A stretch of 64,000 nucleotides of DNA from Candidatus Avedoeria danica (GTDB taxonomy: Bacteria > Chloroflexota > Anaerolineae > Epilineales > Epilineaceae), in contig JADJCV010000005.1 in NCBI GenBank assembly GCA_016703025.1, positions 368,641 through 432,640 of the forward strand. Direction: 5' to 3'. This document shows, piece by piece, positions 19,701-27,778 of this stretch. The notes below the pieces were generated by a model. It made no database searches, was not told the origin of the DNA, and was given only the letters and a program-made list of their open reading frames with translations. Position numbers and translations under genes: made by a program. Position 1 is the stretch's first letter, and each line of letters starts with the position of its first letter.

Positions 19701-20401
19701 GCGCCGCCGGCCACGGCGTCGGCGGCGGCGACGTCGAAGAGCTGCGCCCGCAGGCCGTTCTTGTCGCCGACGGCCACGACCGCGCCGTCCGGGCTGACCG
19801 CCAGGTCCGTCGTGCTCGTGAGCTGGCCGTCGTCCAGGCCGCGCACGCCGAAGCGCCACTTGGCCTGACCGGTCGCGCCGTCGATCGCCACGATCTGCGT
19901 CGTCTCGCGGTCGAGGATGTAGACCGTGCCGTCGCCGGCGGCGGCGATGCTCTCGGCCGGGACCTTCTCCCACTGGTCGATGTAGGCGCCGTCGAGCCCG
20001 TAGATCACGACGCGGTCGACGGCCGTGTCGAGGACGTAGACGCGCTCCGTCGACGGATCCGCCGGCGCCGGTCCGACGGCCAGCGGGCCGACGCGTCCGA
20101 GCTGCTGCGGGAAGCCGCCGGTGACACCGAACGGCGGCAGGAACTCGCCGGACGGCAGCAGGCGGTGGACGCCGGCGACACCCGGGTCGGCGATGAAGAC
20201 GTGGCCGTCGCGCGAGACGTCGAGGTCGGACGGACTCTGGAAGAGGCCCTCGGACGCGTTGTCGCGCCGGGGCCATTGATCGACCATCTGATAGGCGGTC
20301 AGGCCGGTCTGCGCGCGCGTCGGCGCGGCGCCGGCGGCCGCGGCCAGGCCGCCCGCGGCCGCGAGGGTGGCGACGGCGGGCATGAGGAAGCGACGGAGCA
20401 T
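16748..20401 (-). CDS. Secreted NHL-propeller protein with two VWA domains
   Basis: A 1,217-residue exported protein. The start ATG at 20401 has AGGAG upstream and begins a signal peptide (MLRRFLMPAVATLAAAGG, cleavage near AAPTRAQ). Residues about 45-680 contain repeats of the NHL/beta-propeller type (SPSDLDVSRDGHVFIADPG, GPDGRVYVLDDLADIVRVY, DSAGRVYVADGQSSLISVF). A first, degenerate VWA-like domain follows (ADIVVVVPYLSEL), lacking the DxSxS metal site. After a Pro/Thr-rich linker a second VWA domain (residues about 1038-1217) has the intact metal site DVSNS and DFATEARV. A surface adhesion or protein-assembly role is plausible; no enzyme motif is visible. Confidence 0.88.
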   Translation of the reverse strand: MLRRFLMPAVATLAAAGGLAAAAGAAPTRAQTGLTAYQMVDQWPRRDNASEGLFQSPSDLDVSRDGHVFIADPGVAGVHRLLPSGEFLPPFGVTGGFPQQLGRVGPLAVGPAPADPSTERVYVLDTAVDRVVIYGLDGAYIDQWEKVPAESIAAAGDGTVYILDRETTQIVAIDGATGQAKWRFGVRGLDDGQLTSTTDLAVSPDGAVVAVGDKNGLRAQLFDVAAADAVAGGAPPLALRQVYDLRNPKYTQGDVSCRATRVNALGGDSVFLGEAAGACVVTERDVAFAIAASANKKTICRETVTLPRLRADTQQYFALAVSNPNTGNCGQKRQDLKTSPVVVSFEDNELRQVKTVWQAASNEDSANPVLFSPESISMPAPGVVFVQDQSSQFRFFDTDGKQLATAAKDTQVGDFSTDFEFFSVILGVGTETLGEVYGYYLKITRQGQGQPKVDGGIGRFKTVEKRGREGTERIIESVWTDQLASSFQQIEVPAISFNPVSGELLVVRSDLTPQTRTYDVRIVRYAPDGRQIKPEWDLPDDGKGNPYTDMEVGPDGRVYVLDDLADIVRVYAADGTSLLNVPVAFDARSVSGGPGGATPAGDGPSDPLGSVFVLREPGYIERYADDGTVTARFDARPLAFSDPTTLTDLTVDSAGRVYVADGQSSLISVFEPSADPDALAVPEDRTCTFRGHTAADPLSMPLGASTTVTYTLDGRCGIGEEPADIVVVVPYLSELQQGADPSATTITELKLLAARLDFSRHRIGLVSYYNTTALDLPLTGDRSAYMRAVEDIQRFTPAAPTIRPRLKDAMEEAAELFDTSGSRRKVMVLDRAAYCSAANEFFPGQCAGIPPAEDTAAQIRLSGVTIIAITSFGASDLASSDEDVMNGTYAAHRRMVRYGVPDLLATGFTLTSAVPATMDVEPGSLSAAGSWLAPNMTWSHASLDAPSPFSARLKPRAAGTWPVTDGTFAEFVDGWGQPQRVPFPSLSVEVVGPPATATSPATSTPPPAASPTSTATPETVRVYLPFAARSLCWPQKARQDIVLVVDVSNSMADGGLATAVSSIRAFLDVVGLADGTDRVALVDFATEARVAVPLSSDRAMLDAGLTGLTTRSGTRIDRGLEAATGVLAEGRRPTAKPVIVVLSDGRQVEAPERAAAAADEARRAHGIEVYAIGFGADVDRAQLEAVAGDPARVFLALTGAELAEVYRTIAAQMPGCP

Positions 20402-20421
20402 CGGGACTTCTCCTGTGGGCA

Positions 20422-20483
20422 GGGGATGATGTCGGGGGGCGATGGGGTGGTGAGGGGTGGGGCGGTTGGGGATGGGGCGGGGG
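20422..20483 (+). other. G-tract cluster (possible G-quadruplex)
   Basis: Eight runs of four or more G follow each other within 62 bases, separated by 1-8 bases. The cluster lies just upstream of the start of the leftward NHL/VWA gene, so it would be C-rich in that mRNA and G-rich on the opposite strand. It could form a quadruplex during transcription. The function is not known. Confidence 0.55.
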
Positions 20484-20595
20484 CATTGACGACGTCGAAC
20501 AGATGTACCACAATCGCCGGCGTTCGGCCAGCGTTGATGGCACAGCCATTCTGCGCCAAGCGATTCAGTCGCCGTTGAGGAGCGGATCGTTACAT

Positions 20596-20651
20596 GACAT
20601 GCGCACCCTGACATGCTTACCCTGACATGCTTACCCTGACATGCGCACCCT
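20596..20651 (+). repeat. Four 14-bp direct repeats covering a start codon
   Basis: Four units of 14 bases (GACATGCGCACCCT or GACATGCTTACCCT) run from 20596 to 20651. Each contains an ATG, and the ATG of the last unit (20641) is the start of the downstream glycosylase-like gene. The ATG of the first unit opens a short frame of eight codons that ends within the array. No ordinary ribosome binding site is visible before 20641. Confidence 0.85.
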
Positions 20652-21822
20652 GACCCTTGCCGCCGCCCGGCGCATCGCCTTGGCGGCCCAGGGCTTCGCG
20701 GACCCCCTGCCGTCCGGCCGCCCCGACGTGCGCCACCTGCGCCGCGTCGTCGACCGGGTGGCGGCGGTTCAGCTGGACAGCGTGAACGTGTTCGCCCGGG
20801 CGCACCACATGCCGTTCGCCAGCCGGCTCGGCTGGCCGGCGCCGGGGATCGTCGACCGCCACATGAACGAGACCGGCGAGCTGTTCGAGTACTGGGGCCA
20901 CATGGCGTCGAGCATGCCGGTGGCGATGCAGCCGCTGTTTCGGTGGAAGATGGACCAGGCGTGGCCGTGGAAACGGATCGATCAGATCGCGGTCGACCGC
21001 CCTGGGTTCGTCGAGCGGACGTTCGACTTCGTCGCGGCCAACGGGCCGCTGACGATCAAGGAACTGGACGACGTCGGGACGCGCGACGACGGGTGGTGGC
21101 GGTCGGAAGGCCGTGTCGTCCTGGAGTGGTTGTTTGCCAAGGGGCGCCTGACGGCGTGGCGCCGCCCCGACTTCACCCGCGTGTACGACGTGCCGGAGCG
21201 GCGTCTTCCCGCCACCGTGCTGGCGATGCCGACGCCCGACCCCATCGAGGCGCGCCGCGCGCTCGTCGCGATCGCCGCCCGCAGCCTGGGGGTGTTCACG
21301 CTGGGCGACGCGGCGGACTACTGGCGTTTCTTGCGTGCCGAAACCGCGGCGCGGCTGGCCGAGCTCGAGCGGAGCGGCGAGGTCGAGCGGGTTGCCGTCG
21401 AGGGCTGGTGCGAACCGACGTGGCTTGCGGTTGGCGCTGCCGAGCCGCGCCGCATCCGCGCCCGCGCGCTGCTGTCCCCGTTCGACCCGCTCGTCTGGTA
21501 CCGCCCGCGGGCGCAGCGGCTGTTTGACTTCGCGTACCTGATCGAGATCTATGTGCCTGAGGCCAAGCGCGTCCACGGGTATTACGTGCTGCCGTTCCTG
21601 CTGGGCGAGGATCTGGTGGCGCGGGTCGACCTCAAGGCGGATCGGTCCGCGGGGCGGCTGCTGGTGCGGTCGGCATGGCTCGAGCCGGGTTATGACGCGG
21701 AGCACGTGGCGCGTGAACTGGCGGAGGTGCTGCGCGAGGCGGCGGCAGGGGTGGGGGCGGGGGAGGTCGTCGTCGAGGACAAGGGGGATCTGGCGGGGGC
21801 GTTAGGGCGGGCGATGGGGTGA
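20641..21822 (+). CDS. YcaQ/AlkZ-like DNA glycosylase (winged-helix)
   Basis: A 393-residue protein of the AlkZ/YcaQ family (HTH_42, COG3214), which removes bulky or crosslinked bases from DNA. The N-terminal segment AAVQLDSVNV carries the QxD motif at residues 44-46, the catalytic-type motif of the YcaQ branch. The C-terminal signature LLSPFDPLVWYRPRAQRLFDFAYLIE is interrupted only by family-typical changes, followed by PEAKRVHGYYVLPFLLGE. Tandem winged-helix folds are expected. The start ATG lies in the last unit of a 14-bp repeat. The gene stands alone, divergent from the NHL/VWA gene. Confidence 0.85.
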   Translation: MRTLTLAAARRIALAAQGFADPLPSGRPDVRHLRRVVDRVAAVQLDSVNVFARAHHMPFASRLGWPAPGIVDRHMNETGELFEYWGHMASSMPVAMQPLFRWKMDQAWPWKRIDQIAVDRPGFVERTFDFVAANGPLTIKELDDVGTRDDGWWRSEGRVVLEWLFAKGRLTAWRRPDFTRVYDVPERRLPATVLAMPTPDPIEARRALVAIAARSLGVFTLGDAADYWRFLRAETAARLAELERSGEVERVAVEGWCEPTWLAVGAAEPRRIRARALLSPFDPLVWYRPRAQRLFDFAYLIEIYVPEAKRVHGYYVLPFLLGEDLVARVDLKADRSAGRLLVRSAWLEPGYDAEHVARELAEVLREAAAGVGAGEVVVEDKGDLAGALGRAMG

Positions 21823-21930
21823 TCCACATCGGCATCAACATGGGGCACGGTTGCAGGTAAACATGCTGCCGACCGATCGCCCGGTCGTTATGAAAGTTGG
21901 GCAATTATCCGAGATGTTCTTGACCGCCGA

Positions 21931-22040
21931 CCGCCCGGCCGTGAACGGCCGGGCTACAATAACGACGCCGGCTGAAGCCGGCTACGGCCTGAAAAGCCTG
22001 CTTCAGCAGGCACAGTTATTGTAGCCCGGCGATTGATCGC
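21931..22040. repeat. Cluster of palindromes (REP/MITE-like)
   Basis: Outer arms GGGCTACAATAAC (21951-21963) and GTTATTGTAGCCC (22015-22027) form a 13-base perfect inverted repeat. Inside and outside it lie further palindromes: CGGCCGTGAACGGCCG, CCGGCTGAAGCCGG, CCTGCTTCAGCAGG and CCCGGCGATTGATCGCCGGG. A related palindrome occurs near 24007-24022. The structure fits a REP-type or small MITE element that folds into several hairpins. It occupies most of the gap between the glycosylase-like gene and the antitoxin gene. Confidence 0.75.
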
Positions 22041-22121
22041 CGGGCGATCGGCGGCTTGGGTATACCGCGATCAATTTCACAAAGTCCATCACGGCCGGGT
22101 GGAGCGTTCGTGGAGGTGCGA

Positions 22122-22364
22122 ATGGATACCCACAACGTGACGGTATCGCTGCCAAGGGATGTTCTACTCCGGGTCAAGGTCATCGCCGCGCAGCGACGGA
22201 CATCGGTGTCGAGCCTGCTGATCGACGCGTTGGAGCAGCTCGTCGCCCGCGAGGATGCGTTTGCGCGAGGGCGCCGGCACCACCTGGCGACGCTGGAGGC
22301 GCCGGCCGACCTCGGGACGAACGGTGTGATCCACGCAAACCGAGGCGATCTGCATGCGCGATGA
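22122..22364 (+). CDS. Ribbon-helix-helix antitoxin-like protein
   Basis: An 80-residue protein whose first 45 residues (DTHNVTVSLPRDVLLRVKV, then RRTSVSSLLIDALEQLV) match the ribbon-helix-helix fold of CopG/VapB-type repressors. The ATG at 22122 has GGAGG upstream. In type II toxin-antitoxin pairs the toxin gene, often a PIN nuclease, follows directly. Here the next frame (ATG at 22353) encodes only 29 residues with no PIN motif, so the antitoxin is an orphan or the toxin was lost. It would bind its own promoter, which overlaps the palindrome cluster. Confidence 0.72.
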   Translation: MDTHNVTVSLPRDVLLRVKVIAAQRRTSVSSLLIDALEQLVAREDAFARGRRHHLATLEAPADLGTNGVIHANRGDLHAR

Positions 22365-22429
22365 TGATCCACGCCCCGCCGCCCCACGGCGGATGAACGC
22401 TCCATGCCGGACCGGTACCGGTGCCCCTG

Positions 22430-23086
22430 CTACTGCAAGCTGAACGGCGGATACTCGTCCGTCACGAGCAGGAAGGCGTAGGCGGACACGCGCATCCACC
22501 AGCGCGCGACGCCGACGACGAAGTCGAACAGCGGGCGCGGGTAGCGGCCGGTGAAGAGGATCGCGAACCAGGCGATGATCACCGCGACGAAGGCGGCGAG
22601 CGAGAGGAAGATCAGCACGATGTAGTGCGGGATCGCCAGCAGCCACTTCACCAGGGCCAGCCAGGGATTCAGCTCCAGCTCCACGTTCGGGTAGTCGACG
22701 TCCAGGTGGACGGACTGCGCCTCGACGGTGGACGGGTACACGTCGGTGAGCAGGGCCATGTACGCCCCGACCCGATTCCCGAAGCGCGCCAGCTCGAGCT
22801 GGAAGTCGAACCACCAGCGCGGATAGTGCTTGCGAAAGGCGATCATCAACGCCGTGGCGATCGTGAGCTGGGCCGCGATCCCGGCGCCCGCCGACCGCGC
22901 CGTCCGGATGATCTCGCCCCCATCCCGAACCGCCTCGACGGTTTCGGTCTGGCCGCCCCCCGCGATCAGGCCGAAGATGATGAGGATGGGGATGGCCCAG
23001 ATGATCCGGAAGAAGGTGGTCATCCGGTCCAGGCTTTCGGGATAGTCGACGTCGAAGCGAGCGGCATACGGGGCGGACTCGGGCAC
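22430..23086 (-). CDS. DUF4389 membrane protein
   Basis: A 218-residue integral membrane protein of the DUF4389 family. The start is GTG at 23086, with GGAGG six bases upstream; the N-terminus PESAPYAARFDVDYPESLDR is family-typical. Hydrophobic segments are FRIIWAIPILIIFGLIAGGG, AGIAAQLTIATALMIAF and a long one near residues 155-180. The repeated motif of paired aromatic segments (YPRWWFDFQLELARFGNRVGAY and YPRPLFDFVVGVARWWMRVSAY) suggests an internal duplication. Function unknown. Confidence 0.85.
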   Translation of the reverse strand: MPESAPYAARFDVDYPESLDRMTTFFRIIWAIPILIIFGLIAGGGQTETVEAVRDGGEIIRTARSAGAGIAAQLTIATALMIAFRKHYPRWWFDFQLELARFGNRVGAYMALLTDVYPSTVEAQSVHLDVDYPNVELELNPWLALVKWLLAIPHYIVLIFLSLAAFVAVIIAWFAILFTGRYPRPLFDFVVGVARWWMRVSAYAFLLVTDEYPPFSLQ

Positions 23087-23288
23087 GATGCGCCTCCAGG
23101 TTGGGATCGATTGGCGGGCGAACTTGTACCAGCGACGATGCGGATGGACAAGGATGCAGGGTGGACAAGTCGCCGGCCGTCGACGTTTGCGCCGAGCGAC
23201 GTGCTCGCTGCGTGCCCGAGGACGGCGGCGGCAACGTGGGCCGTCGCCGTCCTCGCGTGACCGAGCGCCGCCGCGTGGCGGCATGCCA

Positions 23289-23714
23289 TTACGCCGCCCG
23301 TTCTGCGCCCTGCAGCGGCAGATCGAGCGGATCCTCCGGGTGCGCCGCGTCCCACAGGGCTTTGTAGCCGGCGTCGTCCAAGCCGATGTTCCCGCGGTTG
23401 GCGATCTCGCCGACGTAGCGGTCGAGGGCCGCGAGGCCGGTTGCAAGCTCCCGGTCGACGACGATCGCCATATGGATGTGGCCGTCGCGGCGGATCGCGG
23501 GGCGGAACCGGCCGATGCCGTCGACCTCGACCGGGACCCCGCTGCGGCCGTACTGCAGCAGGACCTCGTGCAGCTCGCGCAGGACCATGAGCATCTGGCC
23601 GTGCTTGAACCCGGTCCGTCCGGCCAGCAGCTGGGCCAGCTCGACGGTGGTGGCCGTACGGCTATAGACGAGCCGCGGGCCGTGGACGTGGAACGCCTCC
23701 AAGAACGACGCCAT
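23289..23714 (-). CDS. HU-like DNA-binding domain protein
   Basis: A 141-residue protein whose middle (TATTVELAQLLAGRTGFKHG through VEVDGIGRFRPAIRRDGHI) resembles the HU/IHF-type fold, with the arm-like segment GIGRFRPAIRRDG. Such divergent HU-like proteins exist as DNA-binding or structural proteins in several phyla. The C-terminus is acidic and not conserved in type. AGGAGGTCTC lies just upstream of the ATG at 23714. It is transcribed with the downstream DUF4389 gene on the same strand but 200 bases separate them. Confidence 0.68.
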   Translation of the reverse strand: MASFLEAFHVHGPRLVYSRTATTVELAQLLAGRTGFKHGQMLMVLRELHEVLLQYGRSGVPVEVDGIGRFRPAIRRDGHIHMAIVVDRELATGLAALDRYVGEIANRGNIGLDDAGYKALWDAAHPEDPLDLPLQGAERAA

Positions 23715-24047
23715 CGTGAGACCTCCTTCAAGGTCGGGTGCCGGCGCGTGCCGGCGATCGGTTCGATGGCGACCAGGGTACGGATTTGCGGGGGGGTGTG
23801 AGCGGCGCGCAGCCGTCGCGCGGCCGCTGATTGCCCGACGCTGGGGGGGCGGGAGCGGATCGCTTGGGGGAATCGGCGAGGTCGCTGAAGCGAATCGGGG
23901 GAATCACCGGAGGGAATCGGGGGATTCGCTCGAGGGACGCGCGCGAAGGCCCCCAATAGGCGACAACTTAAGGCGAACCATCAATCCGCTGCCCGGCCCC
24001 ACCCGACCGTGAACGGCCGGGCGGACGGCGGGAACCGCTGCCGCGGG
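23715..24047. other. Intergenic stretch without a gene
   Basis: These 333 bases hold no frame I can support. The middle has imperfect direct repeats of GAATCGGGGGA (near 23872-23925). A palindrome related to the cluster at 21.9 kb (CGTGAACGG core) lies near 24007-24020. Confidence 0.5.
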
Positions 24048-24347
24048 TTACCGTGGCAACTCCAGATCGGATCGTTTTCGCGGCGCGACCTGCGCCCCAG
24101 GTGCCGGGGGCGCAGCTGGCTCGGCTGTCGGCACTCCATCCGTCGATGGACTTTCGCCAGCGCCTTCCGCGACGTCGCTCCCCTTCAGATCCCCCTGCCC
24201 GAACGTGCTCGTCTCGGTCCCGAGTTCCCCGTAGTGGTTGATCTCGGTCGTCGCGCCTTGGACGCCTCTCCTGCGGCCGATCGTCGTGTGCCCGCTCGAA
24301 CTCTTCTTGCGAACCTTGCCGGTGATCGGGGCTTCTTTCGCGGGCAT
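24048..24347 (-). CDS. Small basic/acidic protein, unknown
   Basis: A 99-residue frame starting at ATG 24347, with AGGAG at a suitable distance. The first 35 residues are basic (GKVRKKSSSGHTTIGRRRG), the middle has GELGTETSTFGQGDLKGSD, and the C-terminal third is Pro/Ala-rich. It has no membrane segment and looks largely disordered. I do not recognise a family. The ribosome binding site and codon use support it as a gene, but only moderately. Confidence 0.45.
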   Translation of the reverse strand: MPAKEAPITGKVRKKSSSGHTTIGRRRGVQGATTEINHYGELGTETSTFGQGDLKGSDVAEGAGESPSTDGVPTAEPAAPPAPGAQVAPRKRSDLELPR

Positions 24348-24625
24348 GTTCTGCTCTCCTGTCGCATGCCCGCCGACCGCGGACTTCGTAATCGAACCCC
24401 CCATCATCTTCACGCGCATCCGGCCGCGGTATCGGCGATCGCCCCGACGCCGTGTCGGCGCCGTCCTACGCGGCGCCGCCAGTGCATTGTTGGGCCGGTT
24501 TGACTGGCGCGCGTGCTGACTGGCGCACGCGCAGACGTGCATGCCATCATGCGCCGCAACGCGCGCCGCGTGCGTATCGCGGCGCATGCTCCCATCCCAC
24601 CACGCACGCAACTGGAGGCCCGCTC

Positions 24626-25100
24626 GTGATCCGCTCGACCGCCCGCCATCGGACGATGTCCTGCGCCGCTCTATCCGCCCTGGCCCTGGCAGCCGTCGCG
24701 GGCTGTGCCGTCAGCCCGGAGAGCGGCGGCACACTCTCACGTGAGGAATTCCTGAAGCAGGGCAACACGATCTGCGCAGAGGGCAACGCGGAGGTCGCCG
24801 CCGCAGTGCCCGGAGTCCGAGGTCCCAGGGCCGCCTTCCGGCCCGGAAGGCGAGGCGTTCTTCCAGACGATCGTAACGGTCAGCAAGAAGCAAATGGACG
24901 GGGTGGAGGCCCTCAAGGCGCCGGCGGACCTCAAGCCCGAGGTGGACTCCATCCTCAGCGACGCTCGCGCGATCCTGGCCGATATCGAAGCGAAGGGGAG
25001 TGAGGAGCTGTTCGCCTCCGAAGAGGATCCATTCGCGGCGGTGAACGAGCGGCTCAAGGCGATCGGGCTCACGGAGTGCGCCGAGGAGCCGGCGGAGTAG
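24626..25100 (+). CDS. Lipoprotein with one frameshift
   Basis: A GTG start at 24626 with GGAGG seven bases upstream opens a signal peptide ending in LALAAVAGC, a lipobox. The mature part reads LSREEFLKQGNTICAEGNAEVAAA, then near 24806 the frame moves by one base and continues as CPESEVPGPPSG...VTVSKKQMDGVEALKAP to a stop at 25100. The joined protein is about 157 residues, helical, and resembles the many small lipoproteins with REEFxxxxNxICxxxN near the N-terminus. Function unknown. The break may be a sequencing error. Confidence 0.65.
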
Positions 25101-25144
25101 GCGCGGCGATCCGGACCGCCCGGCCGGGGCCGGCGGCCAAGGCA

Positions 25145-26545
25145 TCAGGCCGCCGCCTCGGCCGGCGTCGAAGCTCCCGCCGCGCCGGCCGTGTCGTAGG
25201 CGCTGAGCGCCCGGTACGCCCGGGTCCGCATCGCCCCGACCGTCACGGCCAGGCCGAGGCAGCCGACGACGACGAACACGAGCCCGAGGCCGCGGTCGGG
25301 ACCCGTCCCGAACCACGGCCCGAGCTGCGCCACGCCGGCGCCGGTCGTCATGTACGGGATGAACACGAACTCGGCGATCGGGCCGATGAGGAACGCCGTG
25401 ATCGGCGTGGCGGCCTGCTCGACGCTCTGCGCGAACCCGAACACCCGTCCCTGGCGCTCGGGCGAGACGACCTTCTGGAGGATCGTCTGCTCGGCCGCCT
25501 CGGCGACCGGCGCCAGGCTGAGCCAGACGAACATCCCAGCGGTCAGCAGGACGATCGAGGCCCGCAACGGGAAGGCGATGCACGCCGCCCACATGGCGAT
25601 GTTGGCGGCGAACAGCGCGCGCAGCGGGCGGGCGCCGAGGCCGAACCGCGCCACCGCGATGCCGCCGACGATGAACGCAACGCTCAGCCCACCCCAGAGC
25701 GCGCCCCAGACCTGGACCGAGACGAGCAGCAGCCCGTAGGCGTCCATGAGCGCCATGAAGACGCCGCCCAGGAAGTTGTTGAACGTCTGGAAGAAGATGA
25801 GGCCGAACAGGCCCGGCACGGCCCGGACGGCCGCGATCGTGCCGCGCAGGTCGATGCCGGGCCGACCGGGCACCTCGGGTACGACCTCGACGGCGGCGTG
25901 GATGACAGATGGGTGAATGGCTGGGGGCACGACGTCGCCCGCAGCTGCGTCGGCCGGCGGCACGTCCGGGATCGTCAGGCGGACGAGATCCGCCACGACG
26001 AGCGCCGTCAGCCCGATCGCCAGGACGAGCATCCACGTCACGCCGAGGTAGCCGATCGCCAGGCCGCTGAAGATCGATGCGGCCAGGAACGCGACGCCGT
26101 TCGCCGTTCCGACGAGGCCGTTCGCCCGGTCGCGCATGTCCGCGGGGACGAGCGTCGTCACGAGCGTCGAGAGCGTGATCCCGCGCAGATTGCCGGCGAT
26201 CGCCCCGATCAGGGTGCACAGGACGAATGCCCAGAGCGGCCAGTTGGCCGCGCTGCGAAAGGCGGACGGCGGATGGCCGGCGTAGACGCCCGCCGCGACG
26301 ACATAGAGGGCGAGCGACGCGAGGCTGGAGGCGAGCATCGCCGCCTTCTTGGGATAGCGGTCCACGATCGTCCCGAGCGCGAAGCCGGACAGGGCGACGG
26401 TGACGGTGTAGATCCCGGCCATGACGGACGTGGCGATGACGGATCGCGTCTCGAGGTAGACCCAGAACGTGACGGCGAACCAGACGAACGTGTTGACGAC
26501 CGAGGCGACGAGGGAGTTGGCGAGGATGCGGTGGAAGAGCGACAT
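25145..26545 (-). CDS. Major facilitator superfamily transporter
   Basis: A 466-residue membrane protein with about 12 hydrophobic segments in two halves joined by a hydrophilic loop at residues about 200-245. The loop between helices 2 and 3 reads GTIVDRYPKKAAML, the MFS signature position. SPERQGRVFGFAQSVEQAATP in the second half is typical of the MFS group related to macrolide-type efflux proteins. The ATG at 26545 begins MSLFHRILANSLVASVVNTF. Substrate cannot be told. It is a single gene, convergent with the lipoprotein. Confidence 0.88.
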   Translation of the reverse strand: MSLFHRILANSLVASVVNTFVWFAVTFWVYLETRSVIATSVMAGIYTVTVALSGFALGTIVDRYPKKAAMLASSLASLALYVVAAGVYAGHPPSAFRSAANWPLWAFVLCTLIGAIAGNLRGITLSTLVTTLVPADMRDRANGLVGTANGVAFLAASIFSGLAIGYLGVTWMLVLAIGLTALVVADLVRLTIPDVPPADAAAGDVVPPAIHPSVIHAAVEVVPEVPGRPGIDLRGTIAAVRAVPGLFGLIFFQTFNNFLGGVFMALMDAYGLLLVSVQVWGALWGGLSVAFIVGGIAVARFGLGARPLRALFAANIAMWAACIAFPLRASIVLLTAGMFVWLSLAPVAEAAEQTILQKVVSPERQGRVFGFAQSVEQAATPITAFLIGPIAEFVFIPYMTTGAGVAQLGPWFGTGPDRGLGLVFVVVGCLGLAVTVGAMRTRAYRALSAYDTAGAAGASTPAEAAA

Positions 26546-26760
26546 GGCGGTGCTCGCGGGAGAGGCTGAGAGGGGAGAGGCGGGATGCGAAGCGTGGTGT
26601 GAGCGGGCGAAGCGAGGATAGAACGGATGTTCCATGCGGTCAAGCGAATCCAACGTTGTCGCGACCGCACGAAGGGACAATCCTGTGCGAAACGACGCCG
26701 CCCATCCGTGCGTAGGTCGTCGGAGTGCACCGCCGCCTTCATCGCCACGAGGACCCCACG

Positions 26761-27706
26761 ATGATCGACCTGCCCCCCCGCCGCTACGGTCCGAACCCCA
26801 GTCTGGCGCCGACGACGCGATGGATCGGCATTTTGGCCTTCGTCGCGGGCGCCGTGATGGCCCCTCTCTTCCCTGCGCTCCGATCCCATTCGACAGATCG
26901 GCGCCGGGATCTTCACCGTCGTCCTGGTGGGATTGGGCGTCTGGGCGCTCGTTGCGGCGCGCCGAACTGCGCGGTACGGCTTCGAGCACGGTCCGTTCGG
27001 CTTCCGGAACCCGAAGCCGAACGCCGAGTGGCGGCCGTGGTCGGTGGTCGATACCGTGCGAGTGAGGCGCGGCGAGGTCGTCCTGCTCGACGACGCCGGG
27101 CGGCGGCTGGCCGGGTTCTCCATCGTTGTGGAAGGGTTTCAGAATGCGCTGGACGATGTGCTGGCCGCGTGCCCGTCCGCGGTGCCCGTCCCGCCGCTCC
27201 CGGTCACGTTCGACGGACGCGCAGCCAGGGGCGGCCGGATCCGATGGGTTGCCGGCGGGCTGAGCGCCCTCGTGTTCGCGGTCGGCGGCGGGTTGCTCGC
27301 ATCGTACGGCGGGGACCCCGGCGCCCTCGCGGCCTTCGCGGTCGTGACGATCGGCGTCCTGGCGGGCCTCGCGCCGCTGGCGTACGCGGGCTATCGCAAG
27401 TCACGCGATGCGATCATCGAGACGACCGTCGATGCTGCGGGCATCACGATCCGCACTCGGGAGGACGATCGCCGGATCGAGCGTGAGGCGGTCCGCGACG
27501 TCCGGGTCGTCTGGGGCGACCCGGACTGGCGGGAGCGGCGGGCGCGGCAGCGGTGGTGGGAGCGGCGGGAGCGGCAGGAGCCGGGCTACCGCGTCGTCGT
27601 CCGGGACCGCGCCGCGACGCTCGTGACGATCGCCCCGCCGTCCGTCGACGCGGTGGCGCTGTATGCGGCGGTCAGGGCGATGCGGGCGGCGAACGGCGAC
27701 AGGTAG
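26761..27706 (+). CDS. PH-like membrane protein with one frameshift
   Basis: The first frame starts at ATG 26761 with GAGG upstream and encodes MIDLPPRRYGPNPS and a membrane helix (WIGILAFVAGAVMAPLF). Near 26866-26870 the frame shifts by one and continues with a second helix (IGAGIFTVVLVGLGVWALVAA), a PH-like beta segment (WRPWSVVDTVRVRRGEVVLLDD), two more helices, and a second PH-like segment (GITIRTREDDRRIEREAVRDVRVV) ending in an Arg/Trp-rich tail. About 315 residues joined. Function unknown; it resembles membrane proteins that carry bacterial PH domains. Confidence 0.6.
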
Positions 27707-27778
27707 GATCAACAGGTAGGAGCACAAGTAACATCGGGTCGTGGCATGCCCGACGACCGCGACACAGGAAGCACCACC

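Noticed and set aside
20617..21705. A 362-residue minus-strand frame opposite the glycosylase-like gene
   Set aside because: It is a shadow frame rich in Arg, His and Pro without motifs; the plus-strand gene has clear family signatures.
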